The position numbers and the translations under genes are program-made. A stretch of 12,356 nt of DNA from Pyrodictiaceae archaeon (lineage in GTDB: Archaea > Thermoproteota > Thermoprotei_A > Sulfolobales > Pyrodictiaceae), in assembly GCA_027046525.1 (NCBI GenBank), contig JALTYD010000152.1, positions 1-12,356 on the forward strand, read 5' to 3'. Shown one piece after another: positions 6,373-12,356 of the stretch. Numbering within the stretch: the stretch's first letter is position 1; every line of letters begins with the position of its first letter. The notes under the pieces were generated by a model. The model had not been told where the DNA came from. It searched no databases and saw only the letters and a list, made by a program, of their open reading frames with translations.

Positions 6373-7505
6373 TAACTAGATAGAACTGTTTTTACTGCCT
6401 CTACAGGATCTGCAAATGCTTTTATTCCATTCTTCTCTAAAATACTTCTCCCTTCTTCTTCGTTCGTCCCTACTAGTCTAACGATAATAGGTTTACGTTC
6501 TCTCGCCTCTTCTAGTGCAGCAATAATACCTTTTGCTACTTCATCGCACCTCGTAATTCCGCCGAATACATTGATGAAGATCCTTTTTGCCTTTGGGAAA
6601 TCTAAGAGAAACTTAACAGCCTTCTTAACTAGCTCCGATGAAGCACCTCCACCAATATCTAGGAAGTTTGCAGGCCTACCACCGTAGTAGCTCACTAGAT
6701 CCATAGTAGCCATAGTCAGACCTGCTCCATTACCTATTACGCCAATATCTCCATCTAGTTCGACAAAGGTTAACCCCATTTCTCTAGCCTTTACCTCCCA
6801 TTCAGTAAACTCGCCAGTCTCTCTAATTGGTACCTTCTTCAACTCTGGATGTCTTACTAGAGCATTGTCGTCAATGATTATTCTTGCATCTAGAAGTATT
6901 ATTTCATCTCCTTTTACGGTGAACGGATTTGATTCTACTAGGTCAGCATCATATTTCCTCATAACTTTATACATTGCTATTAACAAGTTAGTAAAGTTCA
7001 TAAGTAGTTTGCCTTTGAAACCTAGTTGTTTCCCTATAGCTCTTGCTTCAAACCCTCTTAATCCTTTTGTGAAATCTATACTTCTCCTTATGATCTTGTC
7101 TGGATATTTCCTTGCTACTTCCTCTATGTCAACTCCTCCCATAGATGATGCTAAGACTACTGCTCCTCTCTTTGCTCTATCAATTGTAATTGCTACATAG
7201 TATTCTTTCTCGTGCTCTATAGCCTCCTCTACGAGGACTTTTCTAACTACTATACCCTTTATCCTAGAGCCAAGCATATTCCTAGCTATCTGCTTAGCTT
7301 CTTCGATACTATTAGCTAGTTTTATCCCCCCTGCTTTACCCCTACCAGCTACTAGAACTTGCGCCTTAACTACTAGTGGTGGACTGAGCCCTGCTAATGT
7401 AAGAGCTTTTTCTACATCTTCGTCTTCTGAAACTACAATACCTCTAGGTACTTTAGCTCCTTCACTCTCTAAGATCTGTTTAGCCTGATATTCGAATAGT
7501 TTCAA
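6372..7505 (-). CDS. sucC: Succinyl-CoA synthetase (ligase) beta subunit
   Basis: 377-residue ATP-grasp subunit that binds nucleotide and succinate and partners SucD in the cytosol. Motifs: [16 protein letters not shown] (47-62) in the nucleotide-binding fold, ESNPF (191-195) with Mg ligands, LDAR (205-208), [12 protein letters not shown] (258-269), [13 protein letters not shown] (312-324) and [10 protein letters not shown] (343-352). ATP versus GTP preference cannot be decided by reading. The start is TTG at 7505, preceded by gagg seven bases upstream; [12 protein letters not shown] is the standard family N-terminus, so the TTG is well supported. The reaction could serve an oxidative or partial citric-acid cycle, the dicarboxylate/4-hydroxybutyrate carbon-fixation cycle, or energy-yielding amino-acid fermentation. 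No neighbouring cycle genes are present to choose between these. Confidence 0.95.
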   Translation of the reverse strand: MKLFEYQAKQILESEGAKVPRGIVVSEDEDVEKALTLAGLSPPLVVKAQVLVAGRGKAGGIKLANSIEEAKQIARNMLGSRIKGIVVRKVLVEEAIEHEKEYYVAITIDRAKRGAVVLASSMGGVDIEEVARKYPDKIIRRSIDFTKGLRGFEARAIGKQLGFKGKLLMNFTNLLIAMYKVMRKYDADLVESNPFTVKGDEIILLDARIIIDDNALVRHPELKKVPIRETGEFTEWEVKAREMGLTFVELDGDIGVIGNGAGLTMATMDLVSYYGGRPANFLDIGGGASSELVKKAVKFLLDFPKAKRIFINVFGGITRCDEVAKGIIAALEEARERKPIIVRLVGTNEEEGRSILEKNGIKAFADPVEAVKTVLSS

Positions 7506-7558
7506 ACTATCATCCTCTCTCCAGACTGTTTTCTCGTCTAGCTAGTTTAGGAGTAGCA

Positions 7559-7566
7559 TTAATTAA
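7559..7566. promoter_or_regulatory. TTAATTAA palindrome in the sucCD/MATE divergent promoter region
   Basis: The perfect palindrome ttaattaa lies about 58 bases before the sucC start and about 73 before the MATE start. It is the only strong AT-rich box in the 130-base gap. It can serve as a TATA-like element for sucCD and, being symmetric, perhaps for both genes. It is bracketed by a short direct repeat, gcatta at 7556-7561 and 7567-7572. Confidence 0.35.
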
Positions 7567-7635
7567 GCATTAGTATCCAACACAGCAAATACTCATTGGC
7601 GTTAAGAGGTAGAGAGTAGAGGTAGTTGAAGAATA

Positions 7636-8973
7636 TTGCTAGCTAGGAGAAAAGAATCAATAGAGCTAGTACTTAGAGTGCTAAGAGAGTCATGGCCACT
7701 AATAGTAGCAGAGGGTGTCGGTAGCCTAGTATGGCTAATTGATACATTCTTTGTCAGCCTACTGGGAGATACAGCGGTAGCTGCTACTGGTGCTGGAGGT
7801 TATGGTGCCTGGCTCTTCTCAGTCTTCTTTACACTATTCTATGTAGCAGCATTAGTGCTAGTTAGTCAATCAATAGGTGCGAGACAGTATGTAAAAGCTT
7901 CTAGAATAAGCGGAGAAATCATCACTTTATCACTATTAACAAGTATACTCCTCTTACTATTCGCCTTCATCGTGGCTTATGATTTGATGTATTTTCTCAG
8001 TAGTAGTGAGAATGTATCGATAATTGCAACTGACTACTTTATAGCTAGAGCTCTGGGGTTTCCATTTGCTTTTATCCTTTTCGTACTAGATGCTATCTAT
8101 AGAGCATCTGAAAAGAACAGAGAAATACTAGTATCAGCTGTAATAGTATCAGTAACTAATACAGTTCTCGATCCAGTACTTATATTCATACTTGGATATG
8201 GTGTAACTGGCGCTGGACTAGCAACAACTATATCGTATATACCAGGACTAATCTATCTTGCCTACAATACAAGGCATCGACTAGGATTTCCACTGAGGCT
8301 CTCCATACCGAGAGAGAATGCAAGGCTAATACTAAAAGTAGGATTTCCAGCTATGGCTGAGAGACTCCTATTTAGTACAGGCCATTCTCTCTATCTAGCA
8401 ATAGTAGCTAGGTGTGGCGAAGTAGCACTTGCAGCACATACAATAGGTGTGAGAATAGAAGCACTAGCCTTTCTCCCAGCATTTGCACTATCTACATATT
8501 CTGCTAGTATTGTTGGCCAGAGAATAGGTGCGCAGCTCCTCGAAAAAGCAGAAGAAGAAGGCTGGGAGATAACTAAGGCATCCTCTTTCCTTATGGGTAT
8601 AATAGGTCTATTACTAGCTGTTTCATCACCACTGATACCACTAGTATTCGGGGTAAGTAGAGAAGTAGCTAGTCTAGCAGCAACCTACATATTGCTAGCA
8701 GCTCTTAGTGAACCTCTACTAGGTATCGTTATGGTACTAGGAGGAGCAATAAGAGGAGCGGGAAATACTAAAATTCCATCTATACTTAACGTTGCTGGCT
8801 TCTATGCTTTCAGAGTAATGCCTTCATTCACTTTATTAATAATTAGTCTAGAAGGATCTTTATGCCCTATATTGCTATGGATAATCATGGATATAGATCT
8901 ACTACTAAGATCTCTCCTCTTCATATACGTTTATAAAAAATACTTTAAGAAAATAGCCAAAGTGCTGGTGTAA
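7636..8973 (+). CDS. MATE-family multidrug/organic-cation antiporter
   Basis: 445-residue integral membrane protein with about twelve spans in two six-helix bundles, joined around residues 212-235. MATE exporters expel drugs or metabolites in exchange for H+ or Na+. Family marks: P21, WLIDTFFVSLLGD (33-45) with the coupling-type Asp D36, and NTVLDPVLIF (175-184) with D179. By my reading these correspond to the essential Asp pair D41/D184 of the Pyrococcus furiosus MATE. The second half has AAHTIGVRIEALAFLPA (266-282), GQRIGAQ (294-300) and GAIRGAGNTKIP (370-381), all typical. The start is TTG 7636, since an in-frame stop lies at 7627-7629; the only nearby ribosome binding site (gaggtag, 7619-7625) is rather distant. 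GTG at 7678 is an alternative that would still keep all spans. Substrate unknown. Ends 16 bases before the convergent mfnA end. Confidence 0.88.
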   Translation: MLARRKESIELVLRVLRESWPLIVAEGVGSLVWLIDTFFVSLLGDTAVAATGAGGYGAWLFSVFFTLFYVAALVLVSQSIGARQYVKASRISGEIITLSLLTSILLLLFAFIVAYDLMYFLSSSENVSIIATDYFIARALGFPFAFILFVLDAIYRASEKNREILVSAVIVSVTNTVLDPVLIFILGYGVTGAGLATTISYIPGLIYLAYNTRHRLGFPLRLSIPRENARLILKVGFPAMAERLLFSTGHSLYLAIVARCGEVALAAHTIGVRIEALAFLPAFALSTYSASIVGQRIGAQLLEKAEEEGWEITKASSFLMGIIGLLLAVSSPLIPLVFGVSREVASLAATYILLAALSEPLLGIVMVLGGAIRGAGNTKIPSILNVAGFYAFRVMPSFTLLIISLEGSLCPILLWIIMDIDLLLRSLLFIYVYKKYFKKIAKVLV

Positions 8974-8989
8974 TCTAAGCATCAACGTT

Positions 8990-10129
8990 CTAAACACATA
9001 TCTTTGTATAAAGTTCGATAAACTTATCTATCAGATTCCTAGACACATGCGGCATAATAGTTATCTTTAGTCCATCAACTAGACCACATTTATATACATA
9101 GACATTATTTCTAGCTAGTGATCTAATAGATGTTGCAACATCTCTACAAGGTAGACATATAATTGGTAGATCTGGTTCCACAATAGGTTGTATACCCTCC
9201 TCCTCTAAGCGGCTAATTAAATACCTACTAGTATTCATTAAATGGTAAGCCTGCTGTTCGTATCCAAGATAACCATTGCTAACAACTGCAGCCCAAGTTG
9301 CAGCAATAGAACCTGCTGTCCGAGTACCTAGCAAACCTTTTTGTACACCAGCTGGTAGATAGCTTGATGGAAATACTAGTGGTTTAAACCACTTCTTATC
9401 ACGTGTAATAATAGCACCAGCAGGTATAGGTGCACCACCGAGTTTATGTGGATCTACTGTGATAGAGACTACCTCTTCGTTTTCGAAACCTAGTTTGATA
9501 TGTTTATAGATAAATGGCGCTATGAAACCACCATAAGCTGCATCAATATGTACAACAGAGTTTGTTCTCCGTGCAACTTCGGCTATACTCTCAATAGGAT
9601 CTATTGTGCCGAACCCTGTTGTACCAATAGTTGCGACAATCAAGCCAGATCCACGTCTACTTACAAGCTCCAAGAGCATACTTGGATCAAGTTTATAACT
9701 CCATGGATTGTATGGAGCTATAACAACCTCTAGTCCGAGTATATAAGAAGCTTTAACAATAGAATCATGTACTGTCCTAGTGAAGTATACTCTCCTATAG
9801 CCGTGTTCTCTTGCCAAGAAAAGAGCTGCGAGATTAGATTCGCTCTCTCCACTAGTTATCATTCCTATGCATTCTCCTTCACTACAACCTACAATCTCTG
9901 CAATCATAGAAATGACCTCTTCTTCTAGCTTAGAGATTTCATCATATAGCCATTCATCATCAGCATCATAGTATTGAAACATTCTAAATACGTCATGAGC
10001 TAGCATTGACGGCAGCGTAGTAGTTGAACCTAAGATAGACTCACTATATCTTGGTAATCTACCTAGAATAGCAGATAGCTTATCAAGCACCTTTGTACGA
10101 GGCCATCCTTCTCTTGGCAGTAGACCCAC
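8990..10129 (-). CDS. mfnA: PLP-dependent aspartate/tyrosine decarboxylase, MfnA type
   Basis: 379-residue group II pyridoxal-phosphate decarboxylase (methanogen MfnA is about 395). Key parts: the substrate-side loop near 45-55 (HDVFRMFQYYD), SGESESNLAAL (93-103), H121 in VHDSI (the His that stacks on the PLP ring), GTTGFGTIDP (169-178), HIDAAYGG with D196 that pairs with the PLP nitrogen, and DPHKLGGAP (226-234) with K229 as the Schiff-base lysine. In methanogens MfnA supplies tyramine for methanofuran. In Thermococcus the homologue decarboxylates L-aspartate to beta-alanine for coenzyme A. With no methanogenesis context here, the beta-alanine role is the better guess. GTG start with ggggtg five bases upstream (10135-10140). 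It runs convergent to the MATE gene and divergent from the penicillin-acylase-like gene. Confidence 0.9.
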   Translation of the reverse strand: MGLLPREGWPRTKVLDKLSAILGRLPRYSESILGSTTTLPSMLAHDVFRMFQYYDADDEWLYDEISKLEEEVISMIAEIVGCSEGECIGMITSGESESNLAALFLAREHGYRRVYFTRTVHDSIVKASYILGLEVVIAPYNPWSYKLDPSMLLELVSRRGSGLIVATIGTTGFGTIDPIESIAEVARRTNSVVHIDAAYGGFIAPFIYKHIKLGFENEEVVSITVDPHKLGGAPIPAGAIITRDKKWFKPLVFPSSYLPAGVQKGLLGTRTAGSIAATWAAVVSNGYLGYEQQAYHLMNTSRYLISRLEEEGIQPIVEPDLPIICLPCRDVATSIRSLARNNVYVYKCGLVDGLKITIMPHVSRNLIDKFIELYTKICV

Positions 10130-10229
10130 TACAACACCCCTAGTAGTGTGAGAAAACTAAACAACATATTTCAAATACACGTAACTACCTAAATTATGTA
10201 AAAATGGTCTCTGACTTATAATCGAGAGC

Positions 10230-10235
10230 TTTATA
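10230..10235 (+). promoter_or_regulatory. Candidate TATA box for the penicillin-acylase-like gene
   Basis: tttata lies about 35 bases before the ATG at 10268, predicting a transcript start near 10258 and a very short leader. A second candidate, cttataatc at 10215-10223, would give a leader of about 25 bases that includes aggatga, a partial ribosome binding site at 10257-10263. I cannot choose between them. Confidence 0.35.
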
Positions 10236-10267
10236 GCAATAAGATAAACACATCTTAGGATGAAACT

Positions 10268-12356
10268 ATGGCTATAAGAATACTACCGCTTATTGTCTTA
10301 GTCCTCGTAGTTATAACACCATTTTATCTTCTATCTACACAAATAGGCGGGTTCTTCTCATGGTATATCAATCCCGCGAAAGGCCTCTACTACTACCCTA
10401 TACTCTCTAAACCTCTATCAGGAGAAATAAAACTCGATGGCTTGAAAGGCAAAGTAATAGTTGTAGTAGATAAAAACGGCGTACCACACATCTATGGCGA
10501 GTACGAAGAAGATGTCTTCATGGTGCTAGGGTGGCTACATGCACGAGATAGAATGTGGCAGATAGACTTCCTACGCCGAGTAGGCTATGGAAATCTTTCT
10601 ACATTAGTTGGTGAAAAAGCCCTTAATCTAGATAAATTTATGAGAACACTTGGCTATCATATAACAATCCAAGAATCTTTCAACCTACTAGTAGATATGG
10701 CTGAGAGAGGCGATAAATGGGCTCAGCGAGCTCTTGCAGCTCTATATGCATATTCGAGAGGCGTAAATGCATGGATTAAGTGGGCTGTAGAGAATGAAGC
10801 TCTACCCTTAGAGTATAATCTCCTCAAAGCTAGCCCTACTCTATGGAAACCTAAAGACTCTATCGCAGTAAGTATGGTAATTATACATGGTCTAGGTTTT
10901 TCAAATGCAGATATGCTACTAGCTAAGTTATCAAAAAGTAATTCTGCAATATTAAAACTACTCATTGACGCAGGGAACTGGTCTGCTAAGAAAAATTCTA
11001 TATTAAAGGGAAATGAATGGAGTATACAGATGAGGACAAAGTTTACTAACTATACCTTCCTCCCGCCAGTCAAGATAGCTAATCACAGAGATGTTGTAGT
11101 TCTAAATACAACCATTAAACTAGAATCTGTTATAGATCTAGCTACTAGAGCTATACATGAAACTAGCATGTGGAGCATATTACGTTCTGGATTTTCAAAC
11201 AACTGGGTGATATCAGGTAAATTAACTAAATATGGTTACCCTATTCTTGCAAATGATCCCCACCTAGAATTAACTGTCCCTCCTATATGGTATGAAGCTC
11301 ATCTCGTAGCAAACAATACGGGATTAAATATCTATGGTGCTGGTTTTCCAGGTATACCATTTATTATAATAGGTAGAAATGAACATGTAGCTTTTGGCTA
11401 TACAAACTCGATGATAGATGTTGTTGACTTCTACTATTACAGTTGGGTTTCTAATGATACATATATCTACCTAGGAGAAAACTATAGACTAGAAAAAAGA
11501 ACAGAGATATTCACAGTTTCTGATCTACAAGGGAGCTATAAAGAAGTAAAACACAACATATACTATACGATTCATGGTCCTCTAATATCGCTTAATCCAC
11601 CAATTGCAGTAAAAACTACAACGACGATACCAGCACCGCTCGTAGTCTGGGCTTATAGGGTTATGTATGCTAAAAATGTATACGATATTCTATACGCACA
11701 ACAGTACTTCTATGCACCTATTCAGAATGCTGTAGCAGCTGATATCGAGGGTAATATATTATACAGTCCTACTGGCTTAATACCTGTTAGAAACCGACTA
11801 CCAAGGCTGGAAATAGCCGGGCCTCAAGGATCATACACTATCGTGAATACAGGATTCCTACCCTTTAATGGTAGTAATGCTGAAGGTGAATGGATAGGTT
11901 TCCTCTCTTTTGCTGAAATACCGAGAGTAATTAATCCTCAGAGAGGCTACATTGTAACAGCTAACAACTATATTCTACCTACTAGTGAGCTCGTGGAAGG
12001 CAAACAGCTACTACAACTACTAGTCTGTGATAGATATAGAGCTCAACGCATAGAGGAGCTAATAGAATCTATTATAGAAAGTAGACAGACCATAGACGAA
12101 GATGATGTAAAACTAATACAAATAGATACTAAGAGTTTAGCAATCAAAGAACTACTAAGCACTGTAATTAGAGAGACGCCTATATTTAAGAAAGAACTAG
12201 AGAAATATTTAACAAACTGGAACTACTCTATGGATCCAGATGATTATCGTCCATCTCTCTTCTTTACATTCATAAAGAATCTACATCGATCTCTATGGCT
12301 GGATGTCTTCAACAATGCAAACACCACCGAAAACTATGGTTGTGAAGGTGTACGTG
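10268..12356 (+). CDS. Penicillin-acylase (amidase S45) family Ntn hydrolase with N-terminal membrane anchor, 3' end cut by window
   Basis: Open from the ATG at 10268 to the window edge: 696 residues without a stop, C-terminus missing. Residues 4-22 (ILPLIVLVLVVITPFYLLS) form a signal peptide or membrane anchor, so the enzyme acts outside the cytoplasm. The alpha-chain part carries DKNGVPHIYG, WLHARDRMWQIDFLRR and LVGEKAL, typical of the family. The beta chain should begin at S310 after self-cleavage at GF/SNNWVISG; this serine is both processing site and catalytic nucleophile. Following it are ANDPHLELTVP, AFGYTNSMIDVVD with D384 and D387 in the D-x-V-D calcium spacing of E. coli penicillin acylase, ADIEGNILYSPTGLIPVR, and RGYIVTANN with N566/N567 near the oxyanion Asn. 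All catalytic residues appear present. It hydrolyses an amide of an acyl donor; natural substrates in archaea are unknown to me (N-acyl amino acids, acyl-homoserine lactones or peptides are possibilities). It is a single gene, divergent from mfnA. Confidence 0.88.
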   Translation, partial: MAIRILPLIVLVLVVITPFYLLSTQIGGFFSWYINPAKGLYYYPILSKPLSGEIKLDGLKGKVIVVVDKNGVPHIYGEYEEDVFMVLGWLHARDRMWQIDFLRRVGYGNLSTLVGEKALNLDKFMRTLGYHITIQESFNLLVDMAERGDKWAQRALAALYAYSRGVNAWIKWAVENEALPLEYNLLKASPTLWKPKDSIAVSMVIIHGLGFSNADMLLAKLSKSNSAILKLLIDAGNWSAKKNSILKGNEWSIQMRTKFTNYTFLPPVKIANHRDVVVLNTTIKLESVIDLATRAIHETSMWSILRSGFSNNWVISGKLTKYGYPILANDPHLELTVPPIWYEAHLVANNTGLNIYGAGFPGIPFIIIGRNEHVAFGYTNSMIDVVDFYYYSWVSNDTYIYLGENYRLEKRTEIFTVSDLQGSYKEVKHNIYYTIHGPLISLNPPIAVKTTTTIPAPLVVWAYRVMYAKNVYDILYAQQYFYAPIQNAVAADIEGNILYSPTGLIPVRNRLPRLEIAGPQGSYTIVNTGFLPFNGSNAEGEWIGFLSFAEIPRVINPQRGYIVTANNYILPTSELVEGKQLLQLLVCDRYRAQRIEELIESIIESRQTIDEDDVKLIQIDTKSLAIKELLSTVIRETPIFKKELEKYLTNWNYSMDPDDYRPSLFFTFIKNLHRSLWLDVFNNANTTENYGCEGVR

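Noticed and set aside
6865..7200. Plus-strand open frame opposite sucC.
   Set aside because: sucC is certain on the other strand, and the antisense product has no domain features.
9500..9733. Plus-strand, Cys-rich open frame opposite mfnA (looks superficially like a small metal-binding protein).
   Set aside because: The cysteines arise from antisense reading of Thr/Ala codons in the strongly conserved mfnA region; there is no promoter or ribosome binding site.
10130..10267. Search of the intergenic gaps for C/D-box or tRNA-like RNA genes.
   Set aside because: A ctga (10210-10213) is present, but no paired RTGATGA C box or tRNA fold could be found here or in the other gaps.
10260..10277. Five-codon frame ATG-AAA-CTA-TGG-CTA-TAA overlapping the start of the penicillin-acylase-like gene.
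   Set aside because: It begins inside the likely ribosome binding site and is too short to judge. More likely a chance overlap than a leader peptide.
10723..10965. Minus-strand open frame inside the penicillin-acylase-like gene.
   Set aside because: Fully antisense to a family-typical alpha chain with intact frame; no motif.

Overview
The window looks like a compact chromosomal segment from a hyperthermophilic crenarchaeon (Thermoproteota), probably of the Desulfurococcales type. The reasons are TATA-box promoters, GGTGA-type ribosome binding sites, heavy use of AGA/AGG and ATA codons, frequent GTG and TTG starts, very short intergenic gaps, and the gene set: an ST0452-type GlmU-like enzyme, an MfnA-type decarboxylase, a short ATP-grasp succinyl-CoA synthetase and an endonuclease IV-like TIM barrel. 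The genus assignment is inference. I see no tRNA, rRNA, CRISPR array, insertion sequence or phage gene, and no gene-free stretch longer than 300 bases.

Layout. From 1 to 552 (+) there is a ferritin-like four-helix protein whose reading frame extends well upstream of its first ATG with no normal start codon. From 549 to 4065 three minus-strand genes follow: an endonuclease IV-like protein, a CmpX/MscS-type membrane protein, and an MgtE magnesium transporter with an extra ACT domain at its N-terminus. Head to head with mgtE, 4161-5492 (+) encodes a two-domain sugar-1-phosphate nucleotidylyltransferase/acetyltransferase. It collides tail to tail with the sucCD operon (5482-7505, minus). Divergent from sucCD is a MATE-family exporter (7636-8973, +). 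This ends 16 bases from the convergent end of mfnA (8990-10129, minus). Divergent from mfnA, a penicillin-acylase-family Ntn hydrolase with an N-terminal hydrophobic anchor runs off the right edge (10268-12356, +).

How the genes work together. Only sucC and sucD form a clear functional pair, with an 11-base gap and a strong internal ribosome binding site. The other genes are mostly single transcription units for unrelated housekeeping tasks: amino-sugar nucleotide synthesis, beta-alanine/CoA supply, magnesium uptake, membrane-tension response, export, and extracytoplasmic amide hydrolysis. I do not see a multi-gene novel system such as a defence island or biosynthetic cluster. The most unusual items are the ACT-MgtE fusion, the missing start codon of the ferritin-like gene, the membrane-targeted penicillin-acylase homologue with intact catalytic residues, and a strong local excess of the tetranucleotide CTAG.
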